NCBI RefSeq assembly: GCF_000430845.1
Contig: NZ_AUMU01000006.1
Span: forward strand, 168,124 to 232,123
Direction of reading: 5' to 3'
DNA: 64,000 nt
Source: Chryseobacterium gregarium DSM 19109
Lineage (GTDB): Bacteria; Bacteroidota; Bacteroidia; Flavobacteriales; Weeksellaceae
The notes under the pieces are model-generated. The model did no database searches, was not told where the DNA came from, and worked only from the letters and a program-made list of their open reading frames with translations. How positions within the stretch are numbered: the stretch's first letter is position 1; every line of letters starts with the position of its first letter. Positions 1 to 9,009 of the stretch are shown here, piece after piece. The position numbers and the translations under genes were made by a program.

Positions 1-113
1 GCTGTGACTAATCACGAAGTTAATAAATTTTGAAAGCAATTCACAACATTCAGGATTAGGCATTGGCGAACCTCCGTGCTGTGACTAATCAAGAAGATAA
101 TAATTTTTGAAAT
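1..113. repeat. Two direct copies of a ~35-bp repeat
   Basis: A unit starting gctgtgactaatca occurs at 1-35 and again at 79-113 with only a few mismatches; a weaker relative (ttgttgtgactcacc) follows near 191. No open frame explains it. The function is unknown. It may be the edge of a longer array that continues to the left of the window. Confidence 0.6.
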
Positions 114-371
114 CCGGCAGGGTATGAAGTGGAGGATTCGGCATAGCCAAAGCAATGCACATTATTGTTTCAAAAAGTCCGCATCCGGTTTTGTTGTGAC
201 TCACCCCAATGACAAACTAAATATAATAAAAATAACACCATAAAATTAATGCATTAATAATTTTTTATGTAAAAACCTTTCAGGAACTGAAAGGGTGGTG
301 AATCAATGAATGGTACATGCAAATGTCTAAAAATAGAATGATATGATTGGTAGATATATAACCGGATCAAA

Positions 372-395
372 AATCCCCGGCCAAAGCCGGGGATT
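372..395. terminator. Bidirectional hairpin terminator
   Basis: A perfect 10-bp stem (aatccccggc / gccggggatt) with a CAAA loop is followed by an A/T run on both sides, so it could terminate transcription from either direction. The 396-980 stretch to its right has short open frames but nothing recognisable, and I see no supported gene there. Confidence 0.6.
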
Positions 396-986
396 AAAAA
401 CTAATAACCATGAAAAACTCAAAAAATGAGCTGTGTTAAAATATATACGAGATACTATGGTCAACGGTTTTACTTCAAATCAATTTTTTTCTTCGGCGTT
501 GCAGAAATCTTCAGGGATGCATTATAAATGCTACGAACCATCAACGTCATTTAGGATCTTTGTACATCAGGAAGAAATGAAATGCAATAACAACGATGCA
601 GAATGACATCCGGATTGCTGAAGGACATAACGGGTTTGTCCGGGTGGTCGGTAGGTGGATCCGCATGCCTGTGAATAAAAAATTCAGTAGGGATGGTTCC
701 GCTGATGATTTTCTTTCCGGAACCGGCATGCACCATCATTACACGGTGTTGCCACACCATGAAAATAACAGGCTGCAGGATGATGAATAGGGGTGTACTG
801 AACCCGTGGTCAAGTTGTTAAATGCCGGTCCCATAGGTATTGAAGAAATAATACGGGATTGGAAAAAGAAACATTATCGGATTCCCGCGTATCCGGAAGG
901 GATGGTATGGTCTCTACAGCTTTACGGTATTAGAGGCCCGGGGCGTTCTTACCGGGAATTTTCAGGAAGTGCCAAGTAAAGCAAAT

Positions 987-1004
987 CCCCGGCAAAGGCC
1001 GGGG
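987..1004 (-). terminator. Hairpin downstream of GG-leader peptide gene
   Basis: The stem ccccggc / gccggggg-type pairing lies about 35 bp beyond the stop of the minus-strand peptide gene. The arms resemble those of the hairpin at 372-395, so the two may be related sequences. The T run is weak. Confidence 0.45.
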
Positions 1005-1038
1005 AAATCATTGGCTGATACGGTCTGATGCCGGGTTT

Positions 1039-1230
1039 TTAACTCAGGGGATCTACTGCGACCATGCAGAGATACCCGGGCCTCACCTGTGAAATGGGCC
1101 TGCAGGCCCCATTGATGCAGCACCAGTCGTTTCCGCACTGTAAATCGTCCGGACATTGCTGATATCCCCCTGCGATATTTTTCAGCTGTTTTCTGTCTAA
1201 TTCCCTCAGACCTTTAAGATTTGTTTTCAT
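1039..1230 (-). CDS. Cys-rich double-glycine leader peptide (bacteriocin-like)
   Basis: A 63-residue peptide read from the ATG at 1230, whose product begins MKTNLKGLREL. An upstream Met would only add 11 unlikely residues. The N-terminus has the form of a class II bacteriocin/ComC-type leader: a charged helix with L-R-E-L-D and Q-L-K-N-I ending in A-G-G at about residues 20-22. The remaining ~41 residues hold six cysteines, including a CC pair, fitting a disulfide-bonded secreted peptide. In Bacteroidota such leaders are normally cut and exported by a PCAT-type ABC transporter, but none is seen nearby. A toxin, signal or other secreted role cannot be separated from sequence alone. Confidence 0.7.
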   Translation of the reverse strand: MKTNLKGLRELDRKQLKNIAGGYQQCPDDLQCGNDWCCINGACRPISQVRPGYLCMVAVDPLS

Positions 1231-1317
1231 ATGATTGAATATTTGGCTGTTACAATAGTACAACTATTTTCATAATTCACAACCATGGGAGCAGTTTATT
1301 TCTCCAGCCCGCCGGCT

Positions 1318-1441
1318 TTAAAATATGGAGGGACAAGCGCAGCAGGACAGCAGGGCTCCGGCAATGCTCATGACTGTTTTGCCTGATCCTGTTCAGATAA
1401 AATCTTGATACCCTGAACTTCTGAAATATACTGTTTTTCAT
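1318..1441 (-). pseudogene. Frameshifted second leader-peptide gene
   Basis: From the ATG at 1441 the frame starts MKNSIFQKF, typical of Chryseobacterium-type bacteriocin-like leaders. A shift after about 29 bases gives GIKILSEQDQAK, and a second shift about 38 bases later gives VMSIAGALLSCCACPSIF and a stop at 1318. Joined, the three frames make a leader plus a short Cys-rich core of about 41 residues; no single frame does. I read this as a decayed paralogue of the neighbouring GG-leader gene. The joining of frames is inference. Confidence 0.5.
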
Positions 1442-1490
1442 ATCTGTCCCACATGTAAAATAGGTAAGTGCTCCGGTTTTTAGGAAAGTA

Positions 1491-1524
1491 AACCCCTGCC
1501 ACAGCCTTCGGCGCAACAGGGGTT
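1491..1524. terminator. Hairpin with T-rich tail
   Basis: AACCCCTG pairs with CAGGGGTT across an ~18-nt loop and is followed by tttattta on the plus strand. It separates the peptide genes from the lipoprotein gene. The loop is long, so confidence is modest. Between 1525 and 1725 I see no gene. Confidence 0.35.
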
Positions 1525-1725
1525 TATTTATTTCAAAGATAAAACCTCTCTAAAGCCGGAGCCTTAAAGGTCCGTTAACGGTTTCAGGCCCGCCCCCGCA
1601 CCGAAGATAATCCGGCAGACGATCTGGAGGATGGGGCGTTCGATCGTTCCCGGGCGGGTAACTTTCTTAGCGCCCGGACCGGCTTTTGGGGTGACAAAGG
1701 CTGGGGCAGGATCAGGCCGTACTGC

Positions 1726-2265
1726 TTATTTTATAATTTTGCCGTCAATCTTAATGCTTTTCCACTGATCGTCCAAACCTGATCCCTTGATATAGCTTAC
1801 CTGATGCGGTTGCCCTTTCATCTTTTCATGATATACCATATCAAAAGAAAAGGTTATTTTGTTATCCGATTTTTCAGTGACGGTTACTTTATAATCATTG
1901 GCCGTACGGTCATTAAGCGTAAAAAAGCTTTCCCCCACCTTGCTGTTGAATTGGGCACGGGTATATTCCTTGCCGTTTGCTTCCGGCCATGATTCCATTA
2001 ACCGGTTGTTCTCATCGATTCTCAGATAGGCGGTTGAAACCGCATCACCGCCGGTTAAGGAATAGAATTTATAATACAGTCTGCCGTCTATTCTCACGGT
2101 ATCCTGTACCTCGGTGTAATTCCGGGCGTCCATCTTCCAGTAGTTTCCGATTTGCATCGGTAAAAAGGATTGGGCGGGGTTGCTGCCGTTGCGCACCTGA
2201 GGCGTCTTGCAGGCTACAAAAATAAGGGGCAGCAGAAGCCATTGCATGATAGTTTTTTTCATCAT
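1726..2265 (-). CDS. Secreted lipoprotein of unknown function
   Basis: A 179-residue protein with a lipoprotein signal peptide: KK, a hydrophobic stretch, then a lipobox-like F-V-A-C with the lipidated Cys at about residue 19. The mature part is rich in beta-forming segments (MQIGNYWKMDARNY, VRIDGRLYYKFYSL), a pattern common in Bacteroidota beta-sheet lipoproteins. No catalytic motif or named family is recognised. It appears monocistronic. Confidence 0.75.
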   Translation of the reverse strand: MMKKTIMQWLLLPLIFVACKTPQVRNGSNPAQSFLPMQIGNYWKMDARNYTEVQDTVRIDGRLYYKFYSLTGGDAVSTAYLRIDENNRLMESWPEANGKEYTRAQFNSKVGESFFTLNDRTANDYKVTVTEKSDNKITFSFDMVYHEKMKGQPHQVSYIKGSGLDDQWKSIKIDGKIIK

Positions 2266-2674
2266 TTTATTTAAATTGTTGATATTAAATTATTACCTGC
2301 CTTATGAGAGCGGTAAGGCCTTATCATGCTGAAAGGCCTAACTGTTCAGGGCGATCATTAAATTTTCTTCTTCCAAAGTACAAATAAATATTTTTATAAC
2401 TGATCTTAATAAGATCGGTTAGAAGCCTTTCTGGTATTTTCAGCCAGGTGCGGTTGATAATGCTGTCTCAATCCCGAAGATAGGATTTTTGCAGGATATA
2501 ATTTTTCAGTTGGTCAGTATCAAAATCTTCCTTAGTAGTACAGGATGATAAAAATATGATAATCGACTGATTAATCTGAGATGCCGAATTTTCTGCCGGT
2601 TTTGATTGTTATTTTATGCAGGGTAATTTACAGTTCCCTTTTACAACACCATATTAATCAAGCCTAACAGTTGT

Positions 2675-2691
2675 TAGTAGTAATACTACTA
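2675..2691. promoter_or_regulatory. 17-bp perfect palindrome upstream of hcp
   Basis: TAGTAGTA-A-TACTACTA is a perfect inverted repeat 111 bp upstream of the T6SS tube gene. The 2266-2802 gap has no gene, and this is its clearest structured element. It could be an operator for the T6SS cargo operon, but there is no second copy in the window to support that. Confidence 0.35.
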
Positions 2692-2802
2692 CACTTTTTG
2701 ATATTATAGCATTAAACGGCCTTTTTCTAAAATAAGTATTCTAAATTTAGTGAAGTAATCAACACCAGATCACAGCATATCAATAATTAAAATGTACCTA
2801 TC

Positions 2803-3210
2803 ATGGCAGAAAAAAATTCAAGAGGCATTCTGAAATTCAACGGCGGCGAAGGGCAGAAACTGCTCAGGCTTAATTATGGGGTGTCCCGTTCCACAGACGT
2901 ATCCGGAAGGGTAGCATCAGACCCCTCCAATGCCCTGATCAAAATCACCGTAGAAGCTACAGAAAAATCTGATATACTGGAAAGCCTTTTAAACGGGAAA
3001 TACAAGCCGACAACCGGAGAAATAACATTCAATAAATCCCATGAAGAAGGAACGCTGACTACTTTAAAATGGGAGAACGGGTATGTGATTCAGCATGAAG
3101 TGGATTTCGATGCCGTGGATGAAAACAGTATGTACATCAGTTTCATTGTCAGTGCAGAGCTGATCGACCTGGGTAACTCTTCTTACAAAGCAGAATGGCC
3201 TTCTTCCTAA
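2803..3210 (+). CDS. tssD: T6SS tube protein TssD (Hcp family, Bacteroidota type)
   Basis: The 135-residue protein begins MAEKNSRGILKFNGGEG and has the small beta-barrel pattern of the Bacteroidota Hcp-like TssD family (tube subunit of T6SS-iii), including a V-D-F-D-A segment late in the protein. Hcp rings stack into the tube pushed out by sheath contraction and carry VgrG on top. Its position directly before vgrG and an effector set marks a cargo island. No sheath (TssB/C), baseplate or ClpV genes are seen in this window, so the apparatus must be encoded elsewhere. The start follows a short A-rich leader. Confidence 0.85.
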   Translation: MAEKNSRGILKFNGGEGQKLLRLNYGVSRSTDVSGRVASDPSNALIKITVEATEKSDILESLLNGKYKPTTGEITFNKSHEEGTLTTLKWENGYVIQHEVDFDAVDENSMYISFIVSAELIDLGNSSYKAEWPSS

Positions 3211-3463
3211 AGGGTAATTTCTTAAAAATAAAAAATATCAGACAGAATGGGGTATCCGGTATCAGGAATGCCATTCTGTCTTTTTTACTTTATAATGATT
3301 GCGGTTCAGATCGTAACGCATAAGATCGCTCATAGGTTTTACCGGAAGTCTGAAAATGAATCTGACCCTGTAATTTTATACCCGAAAAGTTTTTTAACTT
3401 CACAGAGCATCTGTATATTTTTTAATTTCTTATGGTAAGAACCTCAAAAACACAGTAAATAAT

Positions 3464-5323
3464 ATGGATAAAAATACTTCAAATTCTGACAAGATTGCAG
3501 AGAATAATATTCCTGGAATCAACCGTGTGGTGAAACTGGATGTTGTCATTGACGGAAAGATTATCAAACATTTTAAATATTTCCGCCTGCAGCAAAGTGT
3601 AAGAAAGCATCATGAATTTGAACTGATCCTTGCCCATGATACCCTGTCTGAAAAACAAAATCATGAGCTTGAACAGGCCAATCGGTTTTTAGGAGGAAGA
3701 CTGACGGTAAATATCAAATATAAAGACGTTGAAAACAGTCCGGAAAGAACATTTGTCGGGGTTATTACCAAAGTCGGATTCAGCCAGAAAAGCCACAGCC
3801 TCGGAAACGTCGTATTGAAGGGCTACAGCCCAACCATCCTATTGGATGCTGCTCCCCATACCCAAAGTTTCGGTGGAATACAGCCTGTAAATATGGGCAT
3901 CATCGCCACCGACATCATCAGGCAGGGAATCGAAAGCAGTGAGTTTGATGTAAAAATCAATGCAAAAGTATCTTCTCAGATTTTATACAGTGCCCAGTAT
4001 GATGAAACCCACTACAATTATCTTTGCAGAATGGCAGAAGCCTACGGAGAACAGTTTTATTACGATGGTGAAGTTCTCCACTTTGGAAACATGCCGCCTC
4101 AAAATAAAGCATTGGAACTGGTGTACGGAAGTAATGTTTCCGATGTTAGTGTTGAATTGAAAGCAGTCCATATCAAACCCAGCTTTTACGGATATAACAG
4201 CAGTTCCGATACCAAGCTCAGTTCCGGGGAAACTCCGATACAGCATGTGGGAAATTTAGCAAAAACCGCCTATCAGAACAATGAAAGAATATTCAGAACC
4301 CCATCACTGCAGGTGGCGCCGATAAAAGCGGCCACGGATATGGATGTGGTCATTTCCCAAACTTCTGCATCAGGAAGCAGGGCGGTAGAAGTCTTTACCG
4401 TATCAGGGGAAACCACCCTTCCTTTTTTATATCCGGGGTGTATTGCCGATATTAAGATGCGGAAAACCGACAGCAGCCAGACGGACTATTTTACAAAACT
4501 GATGATGACTGAAGTTACCCATGAAGTTGATACCCTGGGAAACTATACAGGGAAATTTGAAGCGATAGCTTCAGATACAGGATATATCCCCAAACCGGAT
4601 TTTGTTATCCCCATTGCCCAGCCGCAGATCGCCACCGTCATCTCCAATACTGATCCTCAGGGGCAGGGCAGGGTAACCGTAAGGTTCGGCTGGCAGATGA
4701 ACGATACGACTAATTTTATCCGGATGATGGCTCCCGATGCAGGGGGAACAGATAAGATCAGCCAGAACCGGGGATATATCGCCATACCCGAAGTCGGTGA
4801 CCAGGTCATGGTAGGTTTTGTACACAACCATCCGGACAGGCCTTTTGTGATGGGAGGAATGTTTCATGGCGGGACCGCTTTGGGAGGCGGGGCAGACAAT
4901 CATTTAAAATCCATACAGACGAGAAGCGGAATCAGGATTTTAATGAATGATGCGGAAGGAAGTGTCAATATTATCGATCCGAGCGGCAATAATTACTTCA
5001 TGGACGGAGCAGGGAATATTGTAGTTACCGCGCCCAAAAACATGACTTTCAATGCCGGTGAGAATCTTAATATCAATGTCGGAAAAGATATGAAAACAAG
5101 TGTAGGGAATGATCATGCCATGAATATTATCAGCAATCATCAGTTTACTTCTAAGAATTATAAGCAGACCGTTAATGAAAATAAAACCGTCAATATAACG
5201 GGAGATTTAAAGGAGAACACTTCTACAACCACTCATAATGCCAAAAACGGCGATATTTTATTGCAGAGTGCGGGAGTTGCGAAAATGCTTGGTAAGATAG
5301 ATGCCAAAGTGAACAAAGGCTAG
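3464..5323 (+). CDS. vgrG: T6SS spike protein VgrG (TssI)
   Basis: A 619-residue protein with VgrG organisation. The N-terminal gp27-like half (about residues 25-370) is followed by a gp5-type OB-fold region (about 385-480, with GRVTVRFGWQ and GYIAIPEVGDQVMVGF). The C-terminal part (about 490-619) has repeats of the form GNxxxxxGxNxxxxxGxD, predicted to form the trimeric beta-helix needle. VgrG forms the puncturing tip and binds PAAR-type caps and effectors. The gene follows hcp after 253 bp and heads the effector genes downstream. Confidence 0.9.
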   Translation: MDKNTSNSDKIAENNIPGINRVVKLDVVIDGKIIKHFKYFRLQQSVRKHHEFELILAHDTLSEKQNHELEQANRFLGGRLTVNIKYKDVENSPERTFVGVITKVGFSQKSHSLGNVVLKGYSPTILLDAAPHTQSFGGIQPVNMGIIATDIIRQGIESSEFDVKINAKVSSQILYSAQYDETHYNYLCRMAEAYGEQFYYDGEVLHFGNMPPQNKALELVYGSNVSDVSVELKAVHIKPSFYGYNSSSDTKLSSGETPIQHVGNLAKTAYQNNERIFRTPSLQVAPIKAATDMDVVISQTSASGSRAVEVFTVSGETTLPFLYPGCIADIKMRKTDSSQTDYFTKLMMTEVTHEVDTLGNYTGKFEAIASDTGYIPKPDFVIPIAQPQIATVISNTDPQGQGRVTVRFGWQMNDTTNFIRMMAPDAGGTDKISQNRGYIAIPEVGDQVMVGFVHNHPDRPFVMGGMFHGGTALGGGADNHLKSIQTRSGIRILMNDAEGSVNIIDPSGNNYFMDGAGNIVVTAPKNMTFNAGENLNINVGKDMKTSVGNDHAMNIISNHQFTSKNYKQTVNENKTVNITGDLKENTSTTTHNAKNGDILLQSAGVAKMLGKIDAKVNKG

Positions 5324-5409
5324 ACATCGGTTTGAATTCAAGGATTCAAACTATTATTAAAAAAGAAATTCGGATGTATGGATGTGTTAAAGAATAATTT
5401 CCCTAAACA

Positions 5410-6492
5410 ATGAACAAGTCAATACCCTATTTATTAAGCTTATTATTCTTTATTCAGATCTCGTGTCAGGAAAAGAAAGACCATCAAAAAACAAAAGCAA
5501 TGACCAAATATGAATGGACTGAGGGAACCTCTGCTTCCTTAGGGTATCCGATGGAAGTATATAAAGGAGGCATGGAATGTGAAGGGGGAGAGTGGGTCGG
5601 ATTGGGTTTTGGCATCATTCCCGGCGGAAATACCTGGGGTACGATCAATAACGGAATGGGTAACGGTTTTAAAAGCCTCCCTTCCCGTCTGGATTTTATT
5701 TGGATGTCCTATATGGAAAATCAGTTTTATCTGATCGATACCCCTGTTGATACCGCTAAACTGAGATCGTATTTCAGCAAAGGCTATGAAGTAAAAGTGA
5801 CTAACGGAAGCGGGGAAACGGAGCATCTGAACTATGACAGGATTGGCGTGGGAATGGCTCCCGGCGGCATTGTTGTGGTTTGGGTAGCCGGTGCCGGTGT
5901 TCAGAAAGAAGTAGGGAGGTATCAGGGAAGGAAAGTGACGATCCCGGAATCGGAAATTGCGAAACTGGATAGCCATGAAAACCGTTTCTGGCGGAAGGAT
6001 TATCTGGAAATGGTGCATACCCGTGAACAGATCATCCCGGCAAAGGTACGGGACGAAAATAAAGGAAAACCTATTCCTTTTGGGATATGGGATGCGTACA
6101 GGATACGTTACCGTTGGAAGCCTGTTTTTGAACTTCCGGAAAAAGCAAAGCTCAACCCGTTAACAGACGTTGGCATCAGCATGATCAACGGAGAAATGGA
6201 ACAGCTTGATGCTGCAAAAATTTCTCTGGCCCAAAATACAGGAAGGGCAATGCCGACAAGAATAGCTTTTGATTTTATAGGCAGTGATAATAAGGAATAT
6301 GGAGCGAGTGGTGATCTGAATGAAAAATCAAGCTTTGAAGCGTTTAAAACGGTATTTGGAGAAGATCCGGATTCAACAGAAGCGGATATTATAATTAAAG
6401 TAAATGAAGCAAACAGCTATTTTACGGTACAGCTGAAAGGCGGAAACGGCAAATCTGCTTTTATAAAAGCTGATCAAGTGGAAGTTTTCTAA
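5410..6492 (+). CDS. DUF2931-like lipoprotein in T6SS island
   Basis: The 360-residue protein starts with a signal peptide ending at a lipobox-like Q-I-S-C (Cys about residue 19). The mature part has KYEWTEGTSASLGYPMEVYKGG, resembling the DUF2931 family often found beside T6SS effectors in Bacteroidota. Gly-rich segments (GFGIIPGG, GVGMAPGG) follow. It sits 10 bp ahead of the DUF2235 lipase gene. A periplasmic or outer-membrane immunity or adaptor role for a lipid-targeting effector would fit the context but is inference. The family assignment is by eye. Confidence 0.65.
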   Translation: MNKSIPYLLSLLFFIQISCQEKKDHQKTKAMTKYEWTEGTSASLGYPMEVYKGGMECEGGEWVGLGFGIIPGGNTWGTINNGMGNGFKSLPSRLDFIWMSYMENQFYLIDTPVDTAKLRSYFSKGYEVKVTNGSGETEHLNYDRIGVGMAPGGIVVVWVAGAGVQKEVGRYQGRKVTIPESEIAKLDSHENRFWRKDYLEMVHTREQIIPAKVRDENKGKPIPFGIWDAYRIRYRWKPVFELPEKAKLNPLTDVGISMINGEMEQLDAAKISLAQNTGRAMPTRIAFDFIGSDNKEYGASGDLNEKSSFEAFKTVFGEDPDSTEADIIIKVNEANSYFTVQLKGGNGKSAFIKADQVEVF

Positions 6493-6502
6493 AACGAAGA
6501 GT

Positions 6503-8302
6503 ATGGGAAAAACACTGGTGTATAATACAGGTAATGCTGTTCCTCCTATAGATGAACTGCATCTGGAAATAGGGATTTTTTTCGACGGTACTTTAAACAA
6601 CCTCAAAAACACGGAGTTAAGGGAGAAGTACAGGGATGGGAAAAATAAAATACAAAGTACGGATACCCGGGAGCAGATCCTGGCGAAAGAAGAAGCAATA
6701 AAAAAAACAAGGGAGCAGCAGGAAGAAGAATTTGATGATCTGGAAAGCAGTGACATCACTGAAAATGATTCAGAACGCGACCGGTATCTCAAAGGGAGCC
6801 ACAGAGGGTGGTTAGACAGTCAGGGCGTTGATAACAGCTTCAGTAACGATTATACCAATGTGGCCAGGATGTATCAATGTTGTGAACAGGTTGATTATGC
6901 AGTGTATGTAGAGGGTATCGGTACACTAAATAACAGCAGGGATGTGGACGATGGCTTTCAGTATGGTTCCGGTGAATCAGGAGTGAGAGGAAAAGTAAGA
7001 AAAGGATGCGAAAAAATCGCTGACAGGGTTAAGGTGCTTCTGAAAAAAGCTGTTTCAAAAAAGAAAGTAACAAAAATCACCATAGATGCTTTTGGATTCA
7101 GCCGCGGTGCTGCAGCCGCGAGAAATTTTGTCTATGAAATTAATGGACACAAAAGGGCAAAAGATATTGAAATCAGGAAATCAAGAAAAATCACCGGCTA
7201 CAAAGAAGCAGGATCCTATGGTCATGAAGGGCCCGTTATCATTCCTGAATATGGAGATATCTGGATAGATAAAGATAATATTGAAGTAGACCCCAGGTAT
7301 CTTACAGAGGGGAAACTGCCGAAATTCGGTTTTTTAGGGTATTATCTTTTAAGCAAGAAAATCTTATCTCCTGAACAGCTTGAGGATTTAACCTTGGATA
7401 TCCGTTTTATAGGCGTCTATGAAACCGTTTCTTCTTATGAGGAATTCGGGGACATGGGCACTGCGAAAAGAGTGGGGTATAAAGGGATGGTCCATTCCAC
7501 AGCAGGACCCAGCCACTATTTTGGCGATGATGTGGAACAGCTGCAGTTAAAAAATCCCGGACCGTATTTTAAAGCGGTTCATTTTACGGCAACGGATGAA
7601 CATCGTGAAAACTTTTCGCTCACCAGGTTTCCGGGGAGCATTGAAAAAGAATTTCCCGGGGTTCATTGTGACATCGGGGGAGCTTATGAAAACGGAATGG
7701 AAGTGGTGGATGAAATTGAAACTTCCAATCACCAACCCCTGTGGGCATTAAAAAAACGGATGCAGGATTTAATTGATGAACACTGGTTTAAAGAAGATCA
7801 GATTGAGATCAGCAATACGGCACTCAATATTTTAACATTCGGAAATGTGTACCGGAAAATTACCGGGACCCGCTTTCTGCGAAAAGAGTACAGCTACATC
7901 CCACTGCATTTTATGGAAGAACAGGGGCTGAAGTTTTATGATCACAAGATCATAACAAAAACAGAAGCCACGTATTCCATAGCGCATGATGAACACCTTC
8001 CTGCTGCCAAAGTAAGGCTGCATGAATATGTTTTTGGCAGTAAAGAAGCCTGGGCATTCAAAAGCGATGAAGATCTGGAAAAAGAATATGATAAAATGAA
8101 GGCAGAAGAGCCTGTTGAACACACTACCGTAACCCCTGATAAAGACGGCAACCCGGTCATAAATATTCCCGGTGTAACGGTCTACGGTAACCGGTGGCAA
8201 AGCTTATTAAGAACGGTAAGAAATGAATATCTTCATTGGTCTGCCAACAGAGACTGGATGGGAATGGATCCCAACAGCGATTATCAGAGAAGAATATACT
8301 GA
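6503..8302 (+). CDS. DUF2235 lipase-like T6SS effector (Tle1 type)
   Basis: A 599-residue protein with the DUF2235 hallmarks of Tle1 phospholipase effectors: an early IFFDGTLNN motif (about residue 30), the nucleophile elbow GFSRG (Ser about residue 199, preceded by ITIDAF), and GVHCDIGGAYENG (about 385-400), matching the Asp-containing GVHxDxGG block. Members hydrolyse membrane phospholipids after injection. Residues 45-90 form a charged helical insertion. It lies directly behind hcp, vgrG and the DUF2931 lipoprotein, and the next gene starts 2 bp after its stop. No signal peptide, as expected for a T6SS cargo. Confidence 0.85.
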   Translation: MGKTLVYNTGNAVPPIDELHLEIGIFFDGTLNNLKNTELREKYRDGKNKIQSTDTREQILAKEEAIKKTREQQEEEFDDLESSDITENDSERDRYLKGSHRGWLDSQGVDNSFSNDYTNVARMYQCCEQVDYAVYVEGIGTLNNSRDVDDGFQYGSGESGVRGKVRKGCEKIADRVKVLLKKAVSKKKVTKITIDAFGFSRGAAAARNFVYEINGHKRAKDIEIRKSRKITGYKEAGSYGHEGPVIIPEYGDIWIDKDNIEVDPRYLTEGKLPKFGFLGYYLLSKKILSPEQLEDLTLDIRFIGVYETVSSYEEFGDMGTAKRVGYKGMVHSTAGPSHYFGDDVEQLQLKNPGPYFKAVHFTATDEHRENFSLTRFPGSIEKEFPGVHCDIGGAYENGMEVVDEIETSNHQPLWALKKRMQDLIDEHWFKEDQIEISNTALNILTFGNVYRKITGTRFLRKEYSYIPLHFMEEQGLKFYDHKIITKTEATYSIAHDEHLPAAKVRLHEYVFGSKEAWAFKSDEDLEKEYDKMKAEEPVEHTTVTPDKDGNPVINIPGVTVYGNRWQSLLRTVRNEYLHWSANRDWMGMDPNSDYQRRIY

Positions 8303-8304
8303 GA

Positions 8305-9009
8305 ATGGTACCGGATATATTGAAAAACCTTCATCAGAAAACATACCGGCTGGAAACGATTGTCACCGAACAGAAAAATCCGTTTTATCTGACCGTGAAA
8401 AAATATGCAAGACATGCTGAAATCTATTATCTGGGGGAGGAAAAAGACCGTTTTAAGTATCATGTTTTAGTGGTGGATTTTATTTTTTCGGACGATGATC
8501 ATGCAATGGGGAAATTTTTAAAACAGGTCAGTTATTTGTTTGATGAGCTGGAACTGACTGTTGATAAAGCCGGAAATATGGTTGAAGTCAATAACCTTGA
8601 TTTTCTTCGCTTAAGATGGGCCGGGATGCTGGCAAAGCTTTCGGAAACCCATCAGGGAGAAGTTATAGATAACTATTTCAGTGAGATAAGCAGTCTGCTT
8701 GAGGATGAAAGCCGTCTGATCGGTTTTTTAGGAGGTTACCCTATGTTCGGATTGCTTTTCAACGGCTTGCTGCAGCCATTTGATACAAAAAGAAAGAGAG
8801 CGTCTCCTGATGGATTTACAGAAATAATGACCCCTGTAAAAGATGGAGACAAAGTGACGTTAACCATTTCTCCTGAAAATCCGGACCCGACAGAGATTGA
8901 CCACTTCAGGGGAATATTTATATTCAAAGGAGATCATTATGAAGAAGGTTTTACAGAAATCAGGAAACATCATACCCATTTAAAACATTCATTACTATGG
9001 ATAGGATAG
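8305..9009 (+). CDS. Hypothetical partner of the DUF2235 effector
   Basis: A 234-residue protein read from the ATG at 8305, two bases after the effector stop. A longer frame from 8236 would overlap the effector and looks artefactual. There is no signal peptide or recognised domain, and the protein is mixed alpha/beta and acidic. Its 3' end overlaps the next gene by 13 bp. Tight coupling to a T6SS lipase suggests an adaptor, chaperone or cytoplasmic immunity protein. This is context only. Confidence 0.7.
   Translation: MVPDILKNLHQKTYRLETIVTEQKNPFYLTVKKYARHAEIYYLGEEKDRFKYHVLVVDFIFSDDDHAMGKFLKQVSYLFDELELTVDKAGNMVEVNNLDFLRLRWAGMLAKLSETHQGEVIDNYFSEISSLLEDESRLIGFLGGYPMFGLLFNGLLQPFDTKRKRASPDGFTEIMTPVKDGDKVTLTISPENPDPTEIDHFRGIFIFKGDHYEEGFTEIRKHHTHLKHSLLWIG

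Noticed and set aside
596-790. Short open frames on both strands at 547-790
   Set aside because: No recognisable product, no ribosome-binding context, and overlapping frames on both strands with equal merit.
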